From Pachyseris speciosa (lineage: Eukaryota; Cnidaria; Anthozoa; Scleractinia; Pachyseridae), in NCBI GenBank assembly GCA_016490735.1, contig JAEMWC010000009.1:883501-947500 (forward strand): a stretch of DNA of 64,000 nt, written 5' to 3'. Both the position numbers and the translations under genes were made by a program. Positions 36,401 to 48,700 of the stretch are shown here, piece after piece. The notes below the pieces were generated by a model. That model made no database searches. It saw nothing but the letters and a program-made list of their open reading frames with translations, and was not told the DNA's origin. The first letter of the stretch is position 1; each line of letters opens with the position of its first letter.

Positions 36401-38046
36401 CAGCAATCACTCGCAACGCGACAGAGCTGAATAATAGCGTCATTTCCCACAAAATCTTTCCTTGGCTGACACAAAACGCTAAAGAGCTTTTATAGTTTTA
36501 CTGGTACTTCCCATGTCTTCCGAATAACCTTCTTCAATTAATGATTCTCAGTCGCAAAGCGTCATCCAGTTAACGAAGAAAGCGCTTGCCAAACCACACC
36601 AGCATTTCTCTCGCAGACCCGTCCAATATAAAATTTATCAAAGCCAGCCCAGCCAGTCAACCCATTTCGGTGTTTTTTACATCCAAACGCTGATTCTTAC
36701 CGGTTCAAACAAATTAAGACGACATGTTTATAGACGACGAAACTTAATATTGTTGTTTACAGGCCGCTTTCGACGAAGATCTCTAAAACGTTTTTCAAAT
36801 TTTGACAACTTTATGTCAGATTTTGAGACGTGCACATGCACATGCACATGCACATGCACATGCATTTGATCGGCTTTTTTTTTACTCGAGCTTTAATGCT
36901 TAATTTTACGAGGACTCATTGTGATTACGTGTTATTAAGATAAGGGCAAAAGTTTCTTAACGCTGTTGAGGTACCAAGGTCGAAAAACAGTCAGCCAAGC
37001 CGAGTGAAAACACTCTTTCGCTTGCAAAGAAAACAACGTAACAAAAAAACAAACAATTCAACTACTTCGTTGCGTCCAAAACGAGTACAGATTATTGTTA
37101 TTTATATCCATTCGAGAGAAAAATACAAGTTTCATTCCTGAACAAAAGTAACGATTAAACCAAATGTTAAGCTTCTATTTATTTAATTTACCACACTGTC
37201 CTGCGCTGTGTTGTAGAGGTTTCTACCACTTGAAAATACGTAAGCTTCAGTAAAGTAAAAACAAGCATCCGCAAAAATAGCAAACGGTTTGTCCAAAGAA
37301 AGAGCTTCTTCCACAGAGTTTGAGCTACTCGTTCCTCCCATTAACACAGGTGAACTGTTAAGTGACCTTTCTTAGTGAGATGCAAGATGCCGCGGTAAAG
37401 TGAAAGCCCTTGAAGCGTTGAATTATACTGTTTTCAACCGCACAATCGATCCAAGTTTGAAGCTTTTCTTGAGAAAAATCGCTCTTCCCTTCATCACTTG
37501 AAAATTCACGTTCCGGAGTATCTGACAAGTTCTTGATTTTTATGCTTTTTACGCGAATTTAAAGACAAACTTCGATCGAAGACGATGAAGTTGTTTTGCT
37601 CAAAATGAAGAAACCAAGTGAATGTGAAATTACGAGCCGCAGAGAGCGCGCGAAAAATTAAGCCTCGATTTGGTTTACGTGTCTCACACCTGGCTTGAGC
37701 CTGCGATCAAATCGAAAGCAAGTACCTGGTCAGCGGTCAACTTCAAAAAAAACAGCTGACCTCGACGAGGTCTCGACTTCAGCCCGCGATATGGTCACGT
37801 GACACTGGTCAGCGGATACCTTGTTTTGACAGGTGTCAATTGGCTATATGATGGATGTCTAGTATCAAAGACGTACGCTGGGTGTAAACTGTAAATTAGC
37901 TGGTTAGCTGCTGGGCCAGGTGGAGTATGGCGGCCATGTTGGATTATTATGATTATTATTAGGATATTATTAGTTATTGGGCAACACCACCGTCGTCGTC
38001 GTCGTCGTCGTCGTGCGCGCCCACGAGGAATACCGCTAGCCATTCT

Positions 38047-38078
<32 letters not shown>

Positions 38079-38673
38079 AGGTATGGTGCTCCGCTCGCGG
38101 CCCTTCGGGCCGCTGGAGCTCCGCTATTATTTCACCAAAAATTGTTTTGCCACTTCTTTTTCCTTTCATAGAAAATCTATCCCAGTTGAAATTTGAAATC
38201 CTTCAGTACATGAAAAAGAGAGTTAATGTAATTACGTTGTTCTTTGTCTTTCAAACTTCAATGGCACGTGTTTTTTTCCTTATTTAGCAAAATATCCGCG
38301 TGCAAATAATTTAGTTTTGCGAACTCGGCAACATAATTTATTATATGACTGGCTCTTTGAGCAGTCAAGATGCATCAATTCTCCTGCTGTGATTGGCTAC
38401 CCGCGAGGTCAAGATGGAGCCATCTTGACCTCTTGGGATAGCCCGTTCGTTCCGCGTTTTACTGTCTTTTAATAGCGTCCTTTGAGTCATATAATAAATC
38501 CTTTATTGACCACGCTTGTTCGGTCAAGATGGCGGGAATTTATTGGCCTCGTTCTCTTTTTGCATGTTTATGGCCAATATCCCGCCATCTTGACCTCACG
38601 CTTGGCCAATAACCCATATGTATTATAGCGGAGCTCCGACGGCCCGAAGGCCGTCAAGCGGAGCGCCATACCT

Positions 38674-38705
<32 letters not shown>

Positions 38706-38770
38706 AAAATGGCTAGCGGTATTGCTCGTGGGCCCGTACGCACGACGACGACGACGACGACGACGGAGTC

Positions 38771-38801
<31 letters not shown>

Positions 38802-41800
38802 CATAATAATCCAACATGGCGGCCATACTCCACCTGGCCCAGCTGACCAGCTACTTTACAGCGTACATCTTTGATACTGGACATCCATCTTATAGCCAAT
38901 TGACACCTGTCAAAACAAGGTATCCGCTGACCAGTGTAACGTGACCATATCGCGGGCTCAAGTTAAGACCTCATCGAGGTCAGCTGTTTTTTTGAAGTTG
39001 ACCGCTGACCAGGTACTTGCTTTCGTTTGGATCGCAGGCTCAAGCCAAGTGTGGGACACCCAAACCAAATCGAGGCCGTTAAAATTTTTCGCGCGCTTTC
39101 TGCGGCTGGTAATTTCACATTCAGTTGGTTTCTTTATTTTGAGCAAAACAACTTCATCTTCTTCGATCGAAGTTTGTCTTTCGCGTAAAAAGCATAAAGA
39201 TCAAGAACTTGTCAAAACATACTCCGGAAGGTGAATTTTCAAGTGATGAAAGGAAGGACGGAAGATTTTTCTCAGGAAAAGCTTCAAAGATTGTGCGGTT
39301 GAAAACAGTATAATTCAACGCTTCAAGGGCTTTCATTTCACCGCGGCATCTTGCATCTCACCAAGAAAAGTCACTTAACAGTTCACCGGTATTAATGGAA
39401 GAATGAGTAGCTCAAACTCTGTGGAAGAAGCTCTTTCTTTGGACAAACCGTTCGCTATTTTTGCGGATGCTTGTTTTTACTTTACTGAAGCTTACGCATT
39501 TTCAAGTGGTAGAAACCTCTACAACACAGGACAGTGAGGTAAATTAAATAAATAGAAGCTTAACATTTGGTTTAATCGTTGTTACTTTTGTTCGGGAATG
39601 AAACTTGTATTTTTCTCTCGAATGGATATAAATAAAAATCATCTGTACTCGTTTTGGACGCAAAGAAGTAGTTGAATTGTTTGTTTGTTTTGTTACGTTG
39701 TTTTCTTTGCAAGCGAACGAGTGTTTTTACTCGGCTTAGCTGACTGTTTTTCGACCTTGGTTCCTCACAGTAGCGTTAAGAAACTTTTGCCCTTATCTTA
39801 TCAACACGTAATCGCAATGAGTCCTCGTAAAATTAAGCATTAAAGGGGGAGACTCGAGCTCGAGTAAAAATAAAAAATCCGATCAAATGCATGTGCATGT
39901 GCACTTCTCCGATCTGACATTAAGTTGTCAAAATGCTGCCAAGACAGTCAAAACCCAGCGCGCTTCACTTCGTCAAGTCTTTAAGAGATCTTCGTCGAAA
40001 GCAGCCTGTAAACAACAATTAAGTTTCGCCGTCTTTAAACATGTCGTTTGTTTGAACCGGTAAGAATCAGCGTTTGGATGTTAAAAACAGCGAAATGGGT
40101 TGACTGGCTGGCTGGTTTTGATAAATTTTAAAGTGGACGGGTCTGCGAGAGAAATGCTCGTTTGGTTTGGCAAGCGCTTTCTTCGTTATCTGGATGATGT
40201 TTTGCCACTGAGAATCATTAATTGAAGAAGGTTCTTCGGAAGACATGGGAAGTAACAGTAAAACCATCAAAGCACTTAAGTGTTTTGTGTAAGCCAAGGA
40301 AAGATTTTGTGGGAAATGGCTCTATTATTCAGCTCTGTCGCATTCCGAGTGATTGCTGTCTCAGTGATTCCTGTTGACTACTCTAAGCGATCAGGTACGG
40401 ACCTCTTTTTTGTCTTTTCTACGGACATTTATGTCACTTCTGCTAAGGAAATTTTCTAGCTTAATACAAGATAGTTTTGTTACCTGTCCAATTTCTGCAC
40501 CTTCTCCAAGAATCTTCGAAGAAATATTATTCATGTTGTGCTTTGTTTCCTTGTAATAAGTCTTATGTTTGTTGTTATATTGTTTCTGAACCGCGGTCAA
40601 TTCCTGTTGACTGCTGTAAACGAAGAGTTTGTACCCTTTATTTTTTTTTCTAGGGCATTTATGTCAAAATAAATACCGATTTTCCTAGCTTTATCATTAC
40701 AAGCTATTTTAATTACTAGCTAGTCTTGTTTAATTTCTCCACCTTCTCCTTCTTCGAGCAAACACTCGCCGGCATCGTACTTTGTTCGCTTGCAGTGTTT
40801 TTGTTTTGTTTTGTTTTGTTTTTGATCCGCTTTGAATCCCTTTACGCTTTCATCTCAAAGTAGTTAGACTCAAGAATGTCCGTCTTTTTTTTTTTTTTCT
40901 TTTTTGCAAACGTTTACTATCGAAAACTCTTCGTTTTCCCTGCTGCTGCTCAATTGTTTTGGACACAAATTAAACTGGCCCAAATAAACTCTTGCGAAGT
41001 TGCTCGGTGAGAGTGTGCAGCTCCGATTCTAGGCTTGGCATGGCTAAATATATATATGGCCTTCAGCTTTTCTTTTTTTAATCGCTACATAACAGACTGG
41101 AATGGTGTTCCATCGAACATCATGCATGCACCTTCTTTAAGCAGTTTTAAGTCCTATCTATTACATTATTAGTGTCAATTTTAAATTAGATGTAGCTTGT
41201 GAGTGACAAGTATGTAATTTAATTAGGTTTGCTTTGGATTACTTCATGATTTTTAGTCTCAATCTCAAATCAGGGGTGACTTGTAAGCGAGATAAGTTTT
41301 TGATTTAATTTGATTAGGTTAGCTTTGGGCCACGTTTAAATTTCACCTCTTAGTTTTTAGAATGTGTAATATTAGATAATATTCTTTGTATGGGAATTTA
41401 GTTTCTCCCAATTATTCTCCAGTCAAGCACTTTTTTGTTTTGTATCAACTTAGTTGTATTCACATGACAAAGTATTATTAAACTTAAAACTTAAAATTAA
41501 ACTTAAAGTAAGCTCTTTCTCATCAATGTACACATCCTTTGGACTTCCTCCTCCTGCATACAGTCTTTCAATTAATTTTATTAGTAGCTGGTCACACCAA
41601 TCTTGTGGATGTTTGGATGACATTTGGCATTAATGTTTAATGGAATCTCTGATGTTTGATGAAGTATGTTAAGATCAAGTTAAGATGGCTAACGGATTTC
41701 CAGCACTTTTGCTTTGATGAATCACCTTGATAGTGGTATCAACCAAATGCTCAATATATTATTATCAAGTTGTTTGGTCTTGCACTTAACTGGCCAGAAG

Positions 41801-44800
41801 AGCAGCTGGATTTCTTTTTGAAAACACTGTAGGTGCATTGAGTGATGAGCTTAATGTTAGCAAGCAGTTTTTTTTTGTGATAGTAAGGTCAAGAAGTAAT
41901 TGATCAAAATAAATATCTTGGTCTTAATTCATGGCATCTAAATATTTTTATTGATTTCCTTGTATCTTTCTTTCATAATTTTTGTGAGGCATACATATAT
42001 CCAGAGGATACACAATTTCCGATTTCTGACTATCTCATGGGAGGCTGTGGATAATTGAAATTGCATTCATTATGAAGTGATGATCTGAATCACTATATAT
42101 CTGATGTGATACTGATTTCAAGGAGCAATCACCAGGCTTCTCCACCAATGTCTAGTGGCTCTAAACCATACCTAAGTAGCTAAGTATGTAACTAAGTTGC
42201 CTACAGTTGAACGGGGAAACAGACCTGTCCTTAGGTATTGCTCTAAGATGTTAAGAAATGTTTTGTTTTAAAAATTTATAGATGAAAACTAGCTTTGCAG
42301 GTTCTTTTTTACACAAGGTATTAAAGATTATTTAAAAAAAACCTACCTCAATATTTTTATTTTGTTTTTTTAACATCTCCAAACTCAGTTTGGAAAGGAA
42401 TTTTTATTACCTTACTGAATAGAACGCTTGTTTTTAGGAGGGTTGGGGGTCCAAATTCGTAAAAGGGGATTCATATCTGCTAGCAGTTCTGGACTAGGGG
42501 GTCCAAATCTGATCCACAAGCAGATCTGGACTGGAGGGTGCAAATCCCCGTGGGGTCCAAATCCACTGTGCCACTGGCTCAGATCACCTTTCCATACTAT
42601 TTTCTACAGCATTGGGTCTGTAGCTTGAGTGAGGCCAGATGGGTGATATGACAAGCAGACTATATGTAAATGCCAGTAGAAAAAGAATGCTTTTGGAGCT
42701 CCGCTTTTAGGCTTGGCTAAATATATATATTAATCTATATCGTTTTTACTATTTTACAACAAAATTTATCCTTATCATATTTCTGAGTATTTAATTTAAC
42801 ATCTTCTCTGACATACCTTTATTATGCAGTAGCCTTCCCGGGAACCTGCAAATGATTTGTTTGTTTCTTTTTATCGCGGTTAATTTTTGCCTCTTGTGAT
42901 TCTCTACGTTGTGTCCGAAATTTATTATTGAGTATAGTCTAAGGCCCTGCTTCTCGATCTATTGCCAATCTTATTTATACGTTTTAATTTATGTATTGCC
43001 AAAAAAACCGGAATTTGTCTTATTTATTTGTTCCGTCCATACCCATCCCACCCCATTACATCACGCAACAAACAAACTAATTAGCATAGTCACGTTCAAC
43101 GTATACGTAACGCAAGAAAACATGCGAAGGTATTCTCGTTGGTTTAATGGTCTTTGACTTTGAATTTTTACTTGGCATGGATATGTTGCAGAAAGTGCAA
43201 CAAGGAAAGCATCAAGGATGAAAAGAAATTCGCAGAACTTAGTGTCATTGAATCCTGTCGCTTGCGTTTGTTGGAAGTACAGGTGGTTTGCACGTTACGT
43301 CATCGCCGCCATGTTGGTGGACGTATAAACAATAGACCCTCATTAGCTGCTTTTGTTCGTCCACCAGCATTTGTTTCTTTCACCATTGTTGTCTGTGCCT
43401 CTACAGATTGGCTGCAAACCACCTATTTTCTCAGTGGGCAGCTCGTGAGTGTATGTTCTCCTCTTTCATCTCTTTTCGTTCTTAACTCTGATTGTCATCA
43501 ATATCTCACCAGGCAAAAAGACAACTTACATCTTCATACTCACAAATATTCTTTTTCTCTTCGGGTACAGGGTCCTCAAATTTGGAATGACATTCCTCTC
43601 TCACTTCGTAATTCACTTACTCTTTCTAGTCATAAACATAAACTGAGAGATTATTTTCAAACATTATAAGTTTAAACTAAGTTGAACTCAAATTTTTCTA
43701 CCTTCAAACTCTTTTCTTTATTACTTTTTGCGCACTATCATCAATTGTTATGTTTATTTTGCTTTATATGTAGTACTAATTCTTTATATGTTGTAATAGT
43801 TTGCCTTTTCATCGTTAATCTTGTAATTATTAATTTTTATTCGCATTGTAACTTAGCAGCACATTGTAACTCTCCGACCTACGCCATATAAGCCTCTGGC
43901 TTTGGCTTCTTATTATCGTTAACTTGTACTTCGTGTACTTATTTATCAGTAAAGAGTTATCAATAAATAGTTGTGTTTGCTTTTTTCAAAATTCTTAGTA
44001 TAATGTATTTTTTTAGTTTGTGTGCCCTTCAAAATGCACATAATTCATATGTCTACAATTACCAAACGATAAAATTTAAATTGTGATTTTGATCTCCTTG
44101 ATACCGTGGTTTTGAACGCAATTTAACGAAATTTATTGAATAGATTGCTCCCAACCGCCAATGTTTACTGTGTTGAGTCTAGCAAACTATAACGGCTGAT
44201 CAAGTTTATGCCACGTTTTACCACAACACAGGATTTATATTGCATACAATTATTAAGAGACGTTAAGACCAGTTATTTAGAAAATCAACAGCCGTCTCTG
44301 AACGGTAAAAATGATATTTCAATCAATTTCTAGAATTATGCAAATGACCTTTGACACTAGCCATAATTATAGAAACTCACCGATTTTCGTCAATTTTAAG
44401 AAATTGGAAGGTGGAAGCTTAGGAGATACCCACAGGTTTGAAGTGAGAAATCAGTTCATTGGAGTATAGACTTTGTTCTGATGTTTTTTTGTTGTTGTTG
44501 TTGTTTTTGTTTTTTTTAAATCCCGATTTAGACCAAACTGTTGAGATTTATTTCTTTTGATTTGGTTAAATTTCGATATGCAAATTAAGGCTTTATTGAA
44601 GGGTGTCTTCTAATTCCGTTGGTATGCATAAGAGTTTTTTGTAAGTTTCCGTATTTTGTCTGTGAACTAACTGAATACACCAATTCGGTGAGCTGGATTT
44701 TTGCAGACGCAGCACGCCTACCAAAATCTGTGAAAATTACCCTTCGATCGCTATCGATTCGGCGGGTTGTTCGCTATTTGGCTTGTGGCGACGCAAAGAC

Positions 44801-45537
44801 AAAAAATTGGAAAATAATTACAACAGTTTTCAGACATGTTTACCGAAGCCTTTTCATGGACAAAAAATGAAGGGAAACTTTTTTTGGTCGGGAAGTCGAG
44901 AGGACCGCTTTTAGTGGGACCGCCACTTAACTTTGACGATGGGGACAAGAGGTCCCAGCTAGCTTTTGTTCACTTCTTGAGAATCACTTCATGTCATCAG
45001 TCAAAGCGACACTAACAGCAACACTAACACCCTACGTCCATCCGCCAGACCGTGGGCAATGACACTGCAGGAAACGATGCTGGCGTTGCTTTCCCCAAAC
45101 ACTACATAGAGATGAGAGAAGTTAGAGATGCCCAGGGAAGTGCAACAGAAATATCGCCTTATTCGGAGATCAGCGAATATGCGCCACTGCACTCTGGAAC
45201 TCGATCTTGGGAAGTTTCAAGAGAAAATGTAGTCATCTATAAAGTGATTGGCCAGGGAGCGTTTGGACAAGTCGCTGGAGGAAAAGCCTCAGGACTGCGA
45301 GGGAGTGAAGAAACGACGATAACTGTGGCTATAAAAATGCTGAAAGGTAAGACGTTAACCTATAACGCAATCCATTATTTTCAGCTACAAGCTCGAATTT
45401 TATTCATATTCATTCCTTAATCCGCAGTTCAAATGTATGATTTTCATATATTCATCGTCAGGCTTATTAAGTATACACAAATATTATCTTTTCTCTATTT
45501 ATATATGTATTTAATTTAGTACAAGGCGAATAAAGGT

Positions 45538-45578
<41 letters not shown>

Positions 45579-45677
45579 TTACTTTACTTTATTACTTCTC
45601 CACATTTACCTTCTAGGGCCAGAACCAAACCATGGTTCTAAGGCACTAGAGGAGTGTTTGTTCAATTTACTTATTAC

Positions 45678-45710
<33 letters not shown>

Positions 45711-48700
45711 TTTTTTCAGGCTTTATTTTCACTACTGGTTTAGTAGCGTTCATAACTACGATGATCACTCACACATTCATTCCTTAATCAGTAGTTCAAA
45801 TATATAATTTTCATACATTCATCGTCAGATCGTGGTTAATCAACAATTATTCTACGAGAGCGCGCTGAATATGAAATGTAGATAACCAACTCGGATCGTT
45901 TCATATCCAGCAGGCCCGAGTAGAATAACTTTTTTTTAAATCTCCGACACGTTATTGAACACATTGAACTAAACAATGGCACTAATGTTTGTTTATTAGC
46001 ACTTTGGACTGCCCCGTAGTGTAAATGGTTGCCTATACGTGTTAAGGTGATTCCCTACAATTGCATGGTGCATCCTTATTGCGCATAATTTATGGCGTCA
46101 TTTAGCTCGCGCACGAACGCGCGCGCATTAGAAACATGGCGTATTTGCCTTGACATTGACTGTTTGTCAGCCGAAATTTCCCTTTGCGGTCGTGTTGCAA
46201 AGAAACGAGCACGGTGACACCCATTTTTTATTTCATAATTCCAATGACAACAGTATCCTCAATAACTGAGAAAAAAATTAGCAGAAATCTATGGCTACTT
46301 TTTTGGCAAATGAAATAAATTCTACAGAGGGAGACATAACGGGCCCAACACAGCATGTCCAAATTATGTTTCCTTTAAACGATAAAAAATGCAGGGTATT
46401 TGAAGACATTTTTTTCTGGGACATAGGTGAATAAACAATCAAAGAAAGTCAAACTCTGTGTGATATAACACGCTGCATTGAAAAATAATCGAGCTTATTT
46501 GCTGCGCACGGAGATTACCAAAAGTCACCTAAATAACCGTATTTGTCAGCATTGTGGCGTGAAAACAAGCACGGTGACACCCTCTTTTTATTACGTTTTT
46601 AATCTCTCCTTGTCCTGTAACAACAGCATACCAAGTTTTATTGGAAATCTATGGCGGTTTCTTTTACTAGGGAATCACCTTAATGTATGTTTATGAATAT
46701 GCTAAAAGGCTTAATGAATTTGAAAACAATGAAAATGAATGAAGATTCGTTGAAATGAATATAAACCTAATACCTGCGTTATTGAAAGTATATTTTCTGG
46801 TAATGACCAGCAAAAGATGTAAATGAAAGTGCGTTTTGTTATAAGCTAAATACCAACTACTCGGAAAATTGCCTCAGGACTACAAGAAATGTTTTTTTAA
46901 AACACGATGCCAGCACTAGCCTTTGTCGCTCTAAAGCATTCAGCAATTAAACGTTGAATCCCGTTTGTATTATAATAAGCATTTGAACCAACGGTAAAAT
47001 CCAGATAAGTCGCGAATAACCTGCCACAGGGATGTGTTCACCCAATTTACGCCATTTTCTAGTCTGTGCATTTTATCTTGAGCATGTTACTGTATTGCGT
47101 GATCGAACATTTCAAGTCGTTGGTCAATTTGCGGAATAGTGACATCAACAAACTTAATAAGATCAAAGAATTGGCTAAAAGGTCATACTTTTCCATTCAA
47201 TTCTACTTATATAAAAGAGACATTAAAATTACTTCGAAGTTTATAGGTATGGCTATAAACAGGAAAAAGTAATCTAATACCATAATACCAAACTTTTTTT
47301 TTAACATTTTTTAACGTAATGTAAAGCACTTACACAGCTGACAGCACGATACTTGGACTACTTACAATACTAACACTACTTACAATGCGGTACTAACGCT
47401 ATTTACAACACTAACACGACTTACAATACGGTACAGTACTAACACTTCTTGTAATACGGTACTTATACTAATTACAATACTAACACTAGTTACAGTACGG
47501 TACTTACACTATTTGCGATGCGATAGAAAGACTAATCTAGGTATGGTATATTATCACTACTTTACAATACGATGATTTTCATCAACAAGCAGCTCCTTCA
47601 TTGTTATACATCTGTATGTAGTTTGCAACAATTTCACATATTTATGTTGAAAAATATTGCAGCTATTATCATCACATAATAGTAACCGTACTTTGTAAAC
47701 ATATTGAGAGAGAGGCGAAGGTATCTTTTGTCATTTACTGATTATCGACACTCTGTTTTAGCTGTAGTTTACCAATAAAACCATGGAGGAGCAGAGCATC
47801 TTCTTTTAACTTATATTTATAGATATAAAATGGCATGAATAATAAGGTGTAGTTAATACCCAAACTTCTTAATAACAGGTGTTACACTGATAAACAAAGC
47901 ATATGTGAACAGCTTAACACATACTTTATAAATGTTGGCCTCACATTATCTGCCCAACTCTCCACTCATAGTATAGTTCAGATCCAACTAAATACATCCG
48001 CAGAACATTCTCAAATAGCTTCTTTTTCTCCTATACACGAGTATGACGTGCGTGACTTATTGTAAATCTGAAAAGAAACAAATCAACTATAGGTTCTCCT
48101 ATCAAGTGCGTAAAATGTGCCTGTGAACATATATCAAAGCATTAACAAAAGTATACAACCAATCCAAAGAACAGGGAATTGTCCCGGATATTTTAAAGGG
48201 GCAGTGTCACGCTATTGTACTATCATTTTAAAAAGCTTAAAACTGCCAATACATCAGTGGAAACCTTAAAATAATGGTCTTGTTTTGCTGCTAAAGACTG
48301 TAGTACTGCATTTACACAATAAACTCCTGTATTTCATCAAAGATGACGAGGATGGAAATGGATTGAAATTTGAAAAAACTTGCCAGTTTTTTCAAAATTT
48401 CAAGCTGTGCATTGAAAAATTACCAAAAAACTATGGTTAAAAATTATGGTTAGCTCTCCCTGCTAAAATTTCATTGGAATTCATCTTGCTGATTCTGTAG
48501 GAGCAATTTTTGCACGATAACAGGTCAAAGGCAGTAATTTTAGCAGAACTGAGCCAAAAACAGCAAAAATCCCGGTGACAGTGCTCCTTTAAAACTGTCA
48601 AAAGTGTTGATAAAGGCGGTGAAATTACAGACAAAACAAACTTTCCTCCATCAGCGACTCTCTCTACTTTGACACATATTTTGGAAAGCCATAAGCAACT

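Larger units (their letters stand above)
43060..44940. repeat. Dispersed repeat X, copy 2, with nested MITE and LINE
   Basis: Inverse of 23393-24350. Interrupted by a MITE (43281-43426) and a 5'-truncated LINE (43453-43971). Both interruptions are absent in copy 1, so their borders can be read directly. 44380-44850 has no counterpart in copy 1. Confidence 0.7.
22665..45048 (+). other. Giant intron of the receptor gene (22.4 kb)
   Basis: Runs from the 22-nt microexon donor to the kinase exon acceptor (tccatccgccag). It is mostly mobile DNA: MITEs, a long TTAA foldback, the nested 4.1-kb family and two inverted copies of another repeat. 22665-23392 shows nothing recognisable except a minus-strand frame at 23080-22847 without known domains. 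Confidence 0.65.

Noticed and set aside
29176..42732. 4.1-kb family as a Helitron
   Set aside because: There is a terminal hairpin, but no 5' TC and no CTRR end (ends read CTAT or CTAA depending on copy); insertion between A and T cannot be shown.
44619..44870. Additional exon upstream of the kinase exon
   Set aside because: Has an AG near 44705, but the phase does not fit and the 3' part belongs to repeat X.
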